A DNA stretch of 64,000 bases, from contig NW_025408667.1 of assembly GCF_020360975.1 (NCBI RefSeq), positions 10,850,001 to 10,914,000 on the forward strand, in the 5' to 3' direction. Both the position numbers and the translations under genes were made by a program. A model generated the notes under the pieces. The model was given only the letters and a program-made list of their open reading frames with translations, was not told the origin of the DNA and did no database searches. Position 1 is the stretch's first letter. Each line of letters opens with the position of its first letter. The stretch comes from Hirsutella rhossiliensis (Eukaryota > Ascomycota > Sordariomycetes > Hypocreales > Ophiocordycipitaceae). Shown piece after piece: positions 41,972-53,104 of the stretch.

Positions 41972-42388
41972 GCCCCTTGGCATAAATTGCTGCTCACTGT
42001 GAATTTCATTCTGTTTGCGAGAGAAAAAAACTTTTTTGCCCTCGCGTTCGTGCCCCAATTTGCCCGTTACGTGATGGCGTTTGCTAGGTGGTGTGATTAT
42101 CCATTCACTAACACTATGGCTGCCGCTCTACGGGATAGACGCAGTAGCCGAGCGCTGGTTGTTCGATTACATAAGGATAGTTAACATTTGAGGAAGACGA
42201 TTGTAACACCTCTTGAACGGTAAAATATTGCCACTGGAATCATTGTACACTCCAGGAAAGAAATGGGCATCTTGACACGCTTCGTACTGCTTCTAGCCCA
42301 TTAGCCGCTCATAAATTGCTATAAAATCAGCCAGTCCACGGACAGAGTGGACTCAATCGAGACTGAGTTAGTGTACCCATTTCTGGCC

Positions 42389-42398
42389 TTTATAAAGG
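42389..42398 (+). promoter_or_regulatory. Candidate TATA box of the secreted-protein gene
   Basis: TTTATAAAGG about 105 bp before the ATG at 42499, in a position suited to a core promoter. Confidence 0.4.
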
Positions 42399-42498
42399 GA
42401 CACTCGGTACGCTGACCATCATATACTTAAGTCCACGGCAGGCGTTGCAAGCTTCACCATAGGGTCATGAGATAGTATCACTTCTAAGAAGACCCGCC

Positions 42499-43125
42499 AT
42501 GGAGCTGACTTGGCTAGTGTATATCGTTTTTTCTCTCGTCCACAGTGAAGTGGTTAGCGCAGGGGAAAATATGGCCGGAGCAGTTTGTAACATCGAACAC
42601 CCGTCAACTACGCCAGAGACATCTAACGAAGCTTCCGTGCCAAGTCCACCTACGGCTACTTCTACCAATAGGGGTTCTGCTATAGCTACTTTGAGTGAGC
42701 CGCAGACTACGACTACATGCATTACGCTTCCGTTTATGACTGCAACGCGTCCGATGGCCACATCTTCCCCTTCCGTAGCAGTACAGCTATTGGAATGTCA
42801 TGCGCCAAGCCAGAAGAAATTAAAGGATACAATGCTTCTAAATTATGCCTGGCGTTACTGTACTGTCGCACAAGGCTTATCCACAGATTGGGCCGCCTGC
42901 ATCCATGATGACGGCGAGGACATTGAGTATTCCTACGCTATTACGAAGCAAATGGATTGCTCGGATAGCTATTATGTTCCCTCTCATCCAGGCGACTGGG
43001 ACAAGTTGGTAGATGAATGCGTGCGTATTATGTGGGAAGCTGCGTCTCTGTGCTGGCCTAAGAACGGCGGCACAGGTGGCGTCGTCAGGGCGGGCTGCAG
43101 TGACTATCATCTTAAAATCACGTAG
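42499..43125 (+). CDS. Small secreted protein with Ser/Thr linker and Cys-containing C-terminal domain (208 aa)
   Basis: ATG frame without interruption. Residues 1-20 (MELTWLVYIVFSLVHSEVVS) form a signal peptide. Residues about 30-95 are Ser/Thr/Pro-rich, likely O-glycosylated. The C-terminal domain (about 97-208) has seven cysteines: LLECHAP, WRYCTV, AACIHDD, DCSDSY, DECVRIM, SLCWPK, AGCSDY, and a GGTGGVV turn. Such an arrangement is common among secreted fungal proteins, including effector candidates; I do not recognise the family. A TATA box lies about 105 bp upstream. Confidence 0.6.
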   Translation: MELTWLVYIVFSLVHSEVVSAGENMAGAVCNIEHPSTTPETSNEASVPSPPTATSTNRGSAIATLSEPQTTTTCITLPFMTATRPMATSSPSVAVQLLECHAPSQKKLKDTMLLNYAWRYCTVAQGLSTDWAACIHDDGEDIEYSYAITKQMDCSDSYYVPSHPGDWDKLVDECVRIMWEAASLCWPKNGGTGGVVRAGCSDYHLKIT

Positions 43126-44347
43126 TTGCTTCAATGAAATAACGGAAGGATGCAGCGTGCATGCGGATCTGTCTTACTAGTCAGTCTCAGGTTCGCCAGT
43201 CGCGTTGCATTAACACCGAGATCCACGATCTTCACTCTGTCAAGATCACAGATTCAGAAGCGAGCGACAGGCAAATATACTTTCTGGTTAGGGTATTCTC
43301 CCGAACTTCCTGGTACTTGGTGAATGTACTACGACTCGCCAGTAATCTTCGCCCACTTCTTAATGTCACCGGCAAAAGACTTTGCTATTTCCCTGCGACC
43401 CACGTCCTATGCGCTCGACTGGCATCCTGTACCACTTCACGAATCCATGCAACCGGAATCGTCTACTGCAGCAAACCTGCTTGGGAATTCCCGGCCTCGT
43501 TATTGTTCCGTGGACCTAGTGCGAATTTAACATATACCATGATAGTGCGCAAGGGCAGCAGAGCGTGAACTGCGGCTCATTCGCTACAGTATCTTCGGCG
43601 CTGCCATGCGTACAAATTGATGTACGTGATGAGTAGGCCCACATATTTCTTGGTTTTATATCTGAAAGAGATTTATGACCACAGTTGCACAATCGCGCAC
43701 GCATAGTATCGGCTGCGAGAACCTTGAATGGTGCATACTGCATTTAGGGGTGGTGATCGGAAATACGTCTCGGGGACAGTCAGCGACGGCAGTGCAATGA
43801 CTTCTGTGGCGAGTCTTGGCTGCCATAAAATGAAACCAGGCTTTCAGTGAGGGCGCTAGGGACCTGCCAGGCCGACATGGACGCACCATGAGCCCAATGT
43901 GCTTTATCAGCCGACGAACATGGGTTAGGCGTGGTAGGCTGTTGGGGTGGTCGTACCAAATTTCTTACAATGTACGGAGTAAAGTGCACGGGCAATAACT
44001 CGGCATGCCGAGTGGTTGACAGGCGGGTTGGTTGGTCCGGCGGCTTGGACCTGTTCAGCTATTGGCTGCAGGCAGCACCTCGCATCTCTTCAAAGGTGGC
44101 TGCGGATTTACACACCATTTCGCGTATTAGGTAACGAGGGCCAGTCATTCCCAAGGGGGCCCTTCCCAATACGAGTCGTTCTCATCCTTCTTAACCCACC
44201 ACTTTCCCTTCAACGTACGCGTTTTACGTACCGCTGTGATTCTAAGAAACCCCAAGACACTGCATTGCATGCTGACCGCGATTTCATGACCACTTCGCCA
44301 TTACAGTCCCTGCGCCATTTGTCAGTCGCATTTTGTCCCCCCTGACG
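43126..44347. other. Non-coding stretch
   Basis: Several small open frames on both strands without ATG plus motif support. No repeat or terminal structure seen. Confidence 0.4.
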
Positions 44348-46902
44348 ATGGACAGCCAAGCTAGTCTTCCCCGGCGGGCACTGCAGAGGCGTAATATTCG
44401 TCATGAAACGTCTACACAGAGCGATTGGCCCCAGTTCCAAAAGTCTCAGACGCCGGCTGAAGATGATCATATCTTCGCAGCCTGCAAGCAAAAGGCTAAA
44501 GGCGGCGAACCAACTGGCCGCACAAACGCTTCCGGCCGCAAATTCGAGTTTCAACGCACTAATTGCAGGAGCAGCGGGCAGGAACGAACATCAATATCTT
44601 TACCTAGTCTCGAGTCGCAGGCAGACCTCTTTGTCAGTTCTACCCCTGACACGGACTACGATGTCGACTCAGATGAACAAGATGGAAACGAACATCCGTC
44701 GCTCGAAGAAAACATGCTTTATGAGCGTTTTCGAGCGGAGGGACCAACTCTAGCAAACCATTGCAAAAAAACCCTACAAGCGATGGCCGGAGAAGAAGAT
44801 CAATGGGCCCAGTCAGTCACATTTGTTGAGAGAAAGGAGTGGTCTCCCAGTGCTGACAGTTCATTCGACAGTTTTTGCCGACGTCGAAATGAAGAACCAA
44901 TCGAGTCACTGCGTCGGTGTGACACGGCATTATTCAAAGTTTACCTGGACCAGAGAGTGAAAAATTCGAGAATCAAGAAAGAGTCCACCATTGCGTTATA
45001 CTGGAAGCGATTGAGCCAGGTCTACGCACAGAAAAGCGCCAAGTGGATGACTGAAAGCGTTCTTTTCGATATTCGAAATGTAAGTCAGTTGGGCAAGTTT
45101 TACAATCAGGGGTTGACGACACCAGTGGATTCCGACCTACCTTACACCAAAGTATGGCTTGGACACATCCAAAAAGGAAAAATCTGGCATCTTCATTGAC
45201 GACTTGGCCATCATGCTGAACCACCTTTGGATCCGTGACGAGGAGATTTTTGCTCACGAGCGGCTTCGTGTCCAGTTATCGGTTAACTTGATCCTGGCCG
45301 GCGCTACCGCGACCAGGCCGGGAGCCTTGATTGGGCAGTTGCTCTACGAGAACTTAGAGTTCCAACTGTTTCCTCCGGTAAAAGGAGACACACGGCCGCG
45401 TATTGCTCTAATCGTAAATCTAGAGCATATCAAGCGCACGGCGGGAGGCTCAGAGCCGAAAAGATTTGCCTTTCGCGAAGATGATTTGCTCTTGTACGAC
45501 CCGCTAATCCCGATGATGGCTCTGGCATTTTGCGACGGTGCGTTCGTCAATGATTTGGCAGGTCCACAAAGCCTGTATAGTTTCATTGTGCCACCTGACA
45601 CCGATCGCATTCGTCTTCTTTGGAAAAAAGAGTGGCTGAAGCGCCCGGTTTTCCGAGACGTTGAAGACACTGAGCACGGTATACAGATCTCATTAGAGAG
45701 GGCACTTGACTACAAAAAGGAACGACGGCATTTGATAAGACTGGGCCGTTCGGTTGGAATTGAAAAGCAGCTGGAATGGTATGACCTTCGCCGAGGGTCT
45801 GGCAAGAAATTAAATGGTTCGTGCCCCCAGTTCGTTCATTTGGCAGCATCAATAACGCCGTTATGCAGAAGCGCTCACGCCAGAGGAGAGAAACAAAATT
45901 ATGGGACATCGAAGGGGAGATTCGAGCACTTACTTGCAATATTATATGTCAAACTTCATTGACGTGGATTGTCAGTCAATCTGCTTCGGTACAGCCCCAC
46001 AACACGACCTTGTGCAGCTGGCTGCCCGCCTTCGCCGCCACGACGGCGCTCCAACAGAGCTGACAGTTCAACAAATTGCGAAAGTTCATAAAAATGAAAA
46101 ACTTACTAAGTACCGTGCCGAGAGAAACCAAGCGATGCTAGAGTGGAAACGCCAAGGTTACCGCAGCCGAGAGCACGCAGAAGGCACTGAAATGCAGAAG
46201 CGATACGACCGTTACAACAAGAAGATTAACAACTTGCGCCGGGTCTTGAAGGCGTCTCAATTACAAAAAGCCATTCAAGACTTTCACACCAATGTCCATG
46301 TGGACGAGGTTGATCGACAACTCCGGGGTGTAAAGCCTGCCGACGTCATCTCACCGCCAAACATAGAGTACGACTTACCAGAGCGGGCCCAGGTTGCATT
46401 TCTCTTCTCACGGGCAGCTGAGTTGACAGACACGGCATCTTTACTCTCTTTGCGTGTGGATTTGATATCGGCACTCACCCGGCTTTGCAAGCGACGTGAA
46501 AGCCCTTGTCGCGGGACAGAGAAGAGAGGCCGCAAACAAGCGGTCACGAGAAGCCTCCGCTCTTACCGTGCGCAGGCAATCCGCGATAATGGCATCGAGG
46601 ACGGTATTCCAGAATTAGAATCACTTGAAAAATCAAGCGAGTCTATAGTGGATTCGTCGGAAAGTGCAAGATCAACGTGCCCATTCTGTCAATGGCAGGG
46701 CAGCCATGGAAGGAGCCAACGGGTTAAAACATGGCGACTGGGCAACCTGGCAAGACATATTCGGGGTCAACATCTTAAAAGGAAACGAACGGCATTTCTC
46801 TGCCCTTGGCAAAACTGTGAAGCAGTACTTGCAGATGCAGAACACTTCGCAAACCATGCGTCTCGACACGGGCTTGATTTACCACCGAGTATACTAAGGT
46901 GA
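44348..46902 (+). pseudogene. DUF3435 tyrosine recombinase (Starship-captain-like), two apparent frameshifts
   Basis: ATG at 44348. N-terminal about 200 residues are polar. From about 44870 the DUF3435 region begins (FKVYLDQRVKNSRIKKESTIALYWKRLSQVY). A frame change near 45157 joins to LDTSKKEKSGIFIDDL. The recombinase core has the first catalytic Arg in ATATRPGALIGQLL (about 45314), the Y-x2-R motif in WYDLRRGSGKKLN (about 45780), LTPEERNKIMGHRRG, and the nucleophile region STYLQYYMSNFIDVDCQ (about 45925). This is the R...YxxR...Y pattern of fungal Crypton/DUF3435 recombinases. The change near 45870 is one base. The C-terminus has two zinc fingers (CPFC...LARHIRGQH; CPWQNCEAVLADAEHFANH). It could also be a non-Starship DUF3435 relative. 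Confidence 0.8.
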
Positions 46903-47054
46903 TGACCTTCTCATAGCGATGGAGAGACGGCCAACAAGCTTTACAGCTTAGCACTTATATACGTAACATTCTTACTACGATTCTAAATCGGCTGGTAAGT
47001 ATATTCAAAATTGCTATAACCTAACGACTTGCAGCTATGTTGCCTCTCATCCGG
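46903..47054. other. Short intergenic region
   Basis: Between the recombinase and the MADS-like gene, which are convergent. Nothing seen. Confidence 0.4.
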
Positions 47055-47660
47055 CTACATGAGATGCTTTCCATTATGTACCGCACATAATCTCTTCTGT
47101 GTCTGATTTTCTTTGCCAAGGTTTTCAATAGATAGTTCAGCCTTCTCCTGAGACAAGCTGCTGCTGTCTGGAGCTGCTTCGCAATAGACGTCGAACACCG
47201 GTGGCGTGTCCGCTGAGAACTGCCGAGCAGGAAATGGAGGCACCGAGGAGGCTTTCTGCGTCGAAAAGCTTTGGGGGTCTTTCTTCACGGCCCTATAACT
47301 CCTTTCCTTGCATCGATTAGCTTCGGATCGCTAGCGTGGCTCAGATTGACTTACTATATCAAGGACACTGGGCCTAAAAGAAGGAGAGGATGAATATTCG
47401 AAATATCTGCCATGTCTAGCACAAAAGTAGATATCGATGCCATACTTGGATTGCATTGTGTTTAGTTTCTTCATCACATTGCGGAGGCTTCTTGATACGT
47501 TCTCACTTCTTCGATCTCTTTTCTGGGGAGTGGGAGAGATCATCTTAACCATGGTTTTCGCCAGCAGAGCAGGAAGACTATTTTGTGTAGGTTCCATTCG
47601 TTGTATAAAGTAGTTTGAGCTCTCTTTCATATGTATACTCTGGGGCCGCAAAGTCGCCAC
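47055..47660 (-). CDS. Second MADS-box-like small protein, probably two exons
   Basis: Exon 1 (in frame from 47660; likely ATG 47630 or 47597) reads QKRDRRSENVSRSLRNVMKK, then NTMQSKYGIDIYFCARHGRYFEYSSS and PSFRPS. This matches the ORF at 574-1068 in order and spacing (RDR, hydrophobic YxxDxY, Y-x-Y-x-S). A near-consensus intron follows: donor GTAAGT at 47354, GCTAATC branch, acceptor TATAG, ending at 47293 (62 bp). The exon 2 frame is uncertain: phase 0 gives a frame to about 47133, while the clearest protein-like frame (FSADTPPVFDVYCEAAP) needs another acceptor. Inferred role: DNA-binding regulator. Confidence 0.5.
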
Positions 47661-47948
47661 TTACATGCAGACCTGAGCAAGAAAGGCAATAGTCGACTTG
47701 TTGGTTGGAGAGCTTACTGTTAACTACATGTAGAGTACAATAGTGATCAATGAGGACATGTCAGCGAAAGTAACGGCGTTATTATCATACTATATCTGAT
47801 GGTGGCGTCCCTTCACGACTACTTACGTCAATCGACTATGCCGGGGAGATTGCTCGAAAGCACTGATTATACAGGGGTCGCTCAGTTACATGCTGTAAGT
47901 CAATTTATCCGTTTTACGCAGTTAAAAAGAGAAGCCGCTTCTAGATTG

Positions 47949-49415
47949 GGTCACTCCCATCCCAGGATCACACTCATCCCAGGACCACACTCATCCCAGG
48001 ACCGCTTTCATCCCAGGATCACTCCCATCCCAGGATCACTCCCATCCCAGGACCACACTCATCCCAGGACCGCTTTCATCCCAGGATCACTCCCATCCCA
48101 GGATCACTCCATCCCAGGATCACTCCATCCCAGGACCACACTCATCCCAGGACCGCTTTCATCCCAGGATCACTCCCATCCCAGGATCACTCCCATCCCA
48201 GGATCACTCCCATCCCAGGACCACACTCATCCCAGGACCGCTTTCATCCCAGGATCACTCCCATCCCAGGATCACTCCCATCCCAGGACCACACTCATCC
48301 CAGGACCGCTTTCATCCCAGGATCACTCCATCCCAGGATCACTCCCATCCCAGGACCGCTTTCATCCCAGGATCACTCCATCCCAGGATCACTCCCATCC
48401 CAGGACCGCTTTCATCCCAGGATCACTCCCATCCCAGGATCACTCCCATCCCAGGATCACTCCCATCCCAGGACCACACTCATCCCAGGACCCTTTCAAC
48501 CCAGGATCACTCCCATCCCAGGATCACTCCCATCCCAGGATCACTCCCATCCCAGGACCACACTCATCCCAGGACCGCTTTCATCCCAGGATCACTCCCA
48601 TCCCAGGATCACTCCCATCCCAGGATCACTCCCATCCCAGGATCACTCCCATCCCAGGACCACCTCATCCCAGGACCGCTTTCATCCCAGGATCACTCCC
48701 ATCCCAGGATCACTCCCATCCCAGGACCACACTCATCCCAGGACCGCTTTCATCCCAGGATCACTCCATCCCAGGATCACTCCCATCCCAGGACCGCTTT
48801 CATCCCAGGATCACTCCCATCCCAGGATCACTCCCATCCCAGGACCGCTTTCATCCCAGGATCACTCCCATCCCAGGATCACTCCCATCCCAGGATCACT
48901 CCCATCCCAGGACCACACTCATCCCAGGACCGCTTTCATCCCAGGATCACTCCCATCCCAGGATCACTCCCATCCCAGGATCACTCCCATCCCAGGACCA
49001 CACTCATCCCAGGACCGCTTTCATCCCAGGATCACTCCCATCCCAGGATCACTCCCATCCCAGGATCACTCCCATCCCAGGATCACTCCCATCCCAGGAC
49101 CACACTCATCCCAGGACCGCTTTCATCCCAGGATCACTCCCATCCCAGGATCACTCCCATCCCAGGACCACACTCATCCCAGGACCGCTTTCATCCCAGG
49201 ATCACTCCCATCCCAGGATCACTCCCATCCCAGGACCGCTTTCATCCCAGGATCACTCCCATCCCAGGATCACTCCCATCCCAGGACCGCTTTCATCCCA
49301 GGATCACTCCCATCCCAGGATCACTCCCATCCCAGGATCACTCCCATCCCAGTATCACTCCCATCCCAGGACCGCTCCTATCCCAGGATCACACTTATCC
49401 CAGGATCGCTTTGCA
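47949..49415. repeat. 17-bp minisatellite (CATCCCAGGATCACTCC) with higher-order order
   Basis: About 1.47 kb, roughly 86 units by length. Three unit types share CATCCCAGGA and differ in the last seven bases: A = TCACTCC, B = CCACACT, C = CCGCTTT. B is always followed by C, and A-runs of one to four units separate the BC pairs. Some A units are 16 bp. All three frames of the plus strand are open, which creates a 544-codon ORF (47799-49433) that is an artefact of the repeat. Confidence 0.95.
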
Positions 49416-49433
49416 GGATGGTCACTTGAGTAG

Positions 49434-52025
49434 ATTGAGGGGGGCCAAGTGGCACTGAAGCAGCTTTTGGCATGCAGAGTGGATATGTAGTTGGTTCGGA
49501 GGGTCTATGTACGGCAGCTCCACAAGCAAGCCCAGACACCCTGAGCAGAAGGTGCAAAGACGAAGCTCAATGATTTATGCAACAGCAGCACCCATCTCTA
49601 AATGATGCGCGTAAATCAGCAGCGCGCTCCAAATTTAGCGAAACGGCCTGTAGAGCGAGATACTGTCTATACTAGGTCCTTGCTAGCAATTTAACTCTTT
49701 ACTTCACAGGAGTACATGTACTGTAATGTGGTAGAGCTACGAGCTCTATCTGCAAAACCATCCCATCCCATATGACTCACCACCTATGCCGGCCGGGGAT
49801 AGTTGGAAGCTACACTATCTATCCCTTCGTCCCGTTGCAGCCGTCCTATTCCCCAAGATGCATGCGGGGCTGCCGTACATAACTCGCCAACCAACAGCAG
49901 CAGTATACATGCATCACCTCACATTGAGCACCAACAGCGGTATCTGGAGCAGCGCGGAACCGTATGCCAGTCTCGTTGACGACGTCGAGACCGGAGTAGT
50001 CCGTTTGCCAGCCGCGCTAGGACAGCACCACTATTTGGTTTTGTGTACTTACATGTGCTTCAAAGTACTTAGAGTTACCGAATGAATCTCGAAGCGAACG
50101 CGGCCTGGCGACGTATATTTGGCTTCTGGTCGCTTTCTCACCAACGACCTCGATACCCGGTGTCGCCCAGCTTCCACCGTTTCGTCCCCTTATCCCTTAC
50201 TTTAGTTCATAGTAACTCGACCCTATTATTTCTACATTTCTTCCACCTATCTTAAGTATTGGCGCTGCTTCCCGGGAATAAGTGAGCCCAAAGGCAAGAA
50301 GTGGACAATCCGCCGTAGCTCATCAACTATCTCCCAAGCGCCCTTTTTCAGGATTGATGGGCGAAGGTAATAAGCTGCAGCTATGAGGTACAGTAAGTAC
50401 GCTAATCGTGCGAACAAGTGAGCGTTTGCTTGACGGCATCCATGTGCGTTTTCCCTCCGCCCCTCAGTGATCGCAGAAGGCTACCCAGAAAGAGGGGCTA
50501 GGCGTCACTTGCATCGGTGGATGAGTGGGAACTGCACCACTAGCACCAGACTGCTGCAGCTATCATTGTAGAGGAACGGCCACAGCCGTAGTGGCTAAGC
50601 CATATGAGGCTGAGTCACAACATGACCGTGGCACGGGGACTCAGATATCTTACGCCTAACTTGTGTTGGCTGACGTGAAGCTCTCTACACGTGGTCAATG
50701 TGATATGCACGCCTACTGCCTTGGCATCAGAAAATTGACAGCTGCCTTGGACAAAACCCCGGTGCGGTGCTGACGAACGTTGTCCTACAAGCGTTGGGTG
50801 GTGTCTAAACTAGGTAGGCACGGTTGGTTGCAATGAACGAGTGAACATAGCAGGAATGGACGAGCGAACATAGTAGGAATGGACGAAACGCCTTTGGATA
50901 ATCCCCACGTGTACTGTATGCACCTGCACTGTTCGATTGTTGAAGAGCGAGTTAGAAAATAGCAAGATTACAGCAGAGCTTGTGCGAAGGCTGCAGGGGA
51001 AAGTCCAACACAATGGCCTTCTCCAGTTTTGCCAAAGAAGACCCTCCGCCGCCTCGAGATAGCGTCTAAGTGACTTGTGAAGATATCTGTAATCAGTTCA
51101 ATTGTCGAAATATGCTTATTTAGAGATTTTTGCGGTAGTTGTTAATGCAACGGATGTGGATACTGACCGCCTGGCGACTCCTGTGGTACTTCTACACGCG
51201 CATTAATGCTTGCAGAAGATGGCTAAAATGCTTTCAAAGATATATCACGAGGCACGCCTTGCCAGCTATTGAGGTAAAGGCGAGATACTGATTGTCCTAG
51301 TGGCGATGTCTATTCGTGGCTATCAGGCGAAAAGCCACAGGGACAGGGGAGTACCACAAAGATGAACCGGAGCTGCTGGCGAGAAGGAAACGTGATGAGA
51401 CATCCGGCCACACCGTCAAATTTCGTTCGTCAATCATTTCAGCTATACGCCAAGAAAATTCACCCATGCAGAGGTGTAGAAATTGTTCAAGTCATCTGGC
51501 TTTACTGTGGTACAATATTGTAAGAAATTCTCTAGCGTCTCCAACCTGCATCATGTCATCCGTATCCTCTGTCCTTAGCCATGTAAGGCAGCAATTAAGT
51601 GTCGACTGGCCGTTGCGATCAGCTACTGGACCGACTATCCTATTTGAAGCCTTATCGGCCACGCTTCACATAATCCTGTGGCTGTATCTGACCCCACAGA
51701 AATAGCAAATAATTCGCCTTGAGGGAGTGGAATGAGTTTTGTATGCTGTGAAGTAGTTTTATTGACGGCCGAACAGTTCCCCTTGTTTCAGTCCGCCATG
51801 CGATTGCGGGTTGTTAATTCATGGCGATGATGCTGTTGCATAGAAAGCAAACATCTTTGCTGGACCAAATGACTCGCGGGGTAAGCTGGAACAGCGCTAT
51901 TTCGCAATGCAAATCTGCTGCTTCGACATCGTCCGACCCCCTTTTCGGTGGGCCAGATAGCTCTGGTACCGTGATTAAGGCCTTCATCCCTCTTGAATCG
52001 TCTATTTGTCACTGAAATTGGGATA
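49434..52025. other. Long stretch without supported gene
   Basis: Contains only short open frames (for example 49786-50085, ATG, no motif). A small direct repeat, GAACATAG(C/T)AGGAATGGACGA, occurs twice at about 50845-50885. No transposon or RNA gene recognised. Confidence 0.4.
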
Positions 52026-53018
52026 TCAGTATGCTACGAATCTAATCCGTGACAGTTCTCTGCTTACGTATGGCACGTCTTTTCCGCAGTGCGGAATCTT
52101 CCCTTTGGATGAGATCGTATACCGGCAGGTCTTTCCCTGAACGCTGCATCTCTCACATGGCTGCGTCCCACTGCATCTGGTCTTCCTCGCCCTGCATCCT
52201 TGGCAAGCCTGGTGAATTTTCCGAGTCATCGGGTATCCCCGTTGGTCGAGCAAGAAATCCGACTTTTGTCGCTTATCTTCCTCTGCCACCCGTTGCGCAG
52301 AGAAGGGGTCGTCTTTGTCAAAGTTCGTGGGTGTGAGGCGCCTCGACACCTCTTTCGCACTCGTGTTCGTCTTGGGACTCGAACTACCACCACAACCGGA
52401 GCAGGAAGCGCTTGTCTCAGGGAACGGCAGCGAGATCCTGGCAATAAAATCTACGGTAGGCGTTATCGGAGGCGTGCCCACTACAGAACTATCTGTCTGT
52501 ATCGCTTCCGATATGGGATTCTGTGCACGGTGAAGTTGACGAGCCATCATCGAATCTTGACCAGCATTACCACCAGCTGTCGTCATCTCATCTGTTGCAG
52601 TCGGTTCGCAAGCCAGATCAGAAAGCGGACTCATTTGCTCCATGACACCTAGGATTTGGAAGTCCAGGGATCTTGTATGTCTCGCAATGCAAACTTTCGA
52701 ATGTAGATCCAAGTCTTCTTCATTGAAGTATGCCTGTGGGCATCCCGCCACTAGACAAACATAATGTCGTTCGCCATCGGACTGCTGTTGCTCCGTTACT
52801 GTATTTGAGAATTCAGGCTCACTCCGGCTGTGTGTCGCTCCGAATGGGAACGTTTCTTGCTGCTTGTGCGAGGAAGAAATGCTGCTCTGACCACTGCTTT
52901 TATCTCGGTCTGTCAAGTCCCAGTCATATCCAGGGACAGCGGCGAAAGGCGCTTCGGCGGAAGTCCCCATAATGAGAACCTGACCATCCTTAGTATAACG
53001 GCTAGCCTGGTAAGGCAT
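52026..53018 (-). CDS. Zn(II)2Cys6 protein with C-terminal cluster and a central C2H2-like motif (330 aa)
   Basis: ATG 53018 is chosen because the open frame upstream (to 53207) starts without ATG and runs into AT-rich hAT terminal sequence. Residues about 283-309 are a perfect fungal binuclear cluster: CQGCRARKTRCSGTQPCERC, then a final C after six residues (C-x2-C-x6-C-x5-C-x2-C-x6-C). A C2H2-like segment (CLVAGCPQAYF ... DLHSKVCIARH) lies at about residues 85-111. Zn2Cys6 regulators usually have the cluster at the N-terminus and a long regulatory domain after it; here it is close to the C-terminus and that domain is missing. No introns are needed. Confidence 0.7.
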   Translation of the reverse strand: MPYQASRYTKDGQVLIMGTSAEAPFAAVPGYDWDLTDRDKSSGQSSISSSHKQQETFPFGATHSRSEPEFSNTVTEQQQSDGERHYVCLVAGCPQAYFNEEDLDLHSKVCIARHTRSLDFQILGVMEQMSPLSDLACEPTATDEMTTAGGNAGQDSMMARQLHRAQNPISEAIQTDSSVVGTPPITPTVDFIARISLPFPETSASCSGCGGSSSPKTNTSAKEVSRRLTPTNFDKDDPFSAQRVAEEDKRQKSDFLLDQRGYPMTRKIHQACQGCRARKTRCSGTQPCERCSVQGKTCRYTISSKGKIPHCGKDVPYVSRELSRIRFVAY

Positions 53019-53104
53019 TGGTGAATCCGAGGGCAAAAGACTCTGGGATGGGTAAGAGGGAGCAATCAAGAGATTCAAGGTTTGCGAGAGTTGGTGTGAG
53101 TGAC

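Noticed and set aside
47949..49415. CRISPR-like array
   Set aside because: Units are contiguous with no unique spacers and the genome is eukaryotic.
47799..49433. 544-aa open frame SHPRITPIPG-type as a protein gene
   Set aside because: All frames of the 17-bp repeat are open on this strand, and 16-bp units shift the frame without creating stops. The ORF is a consequence of the repeat.
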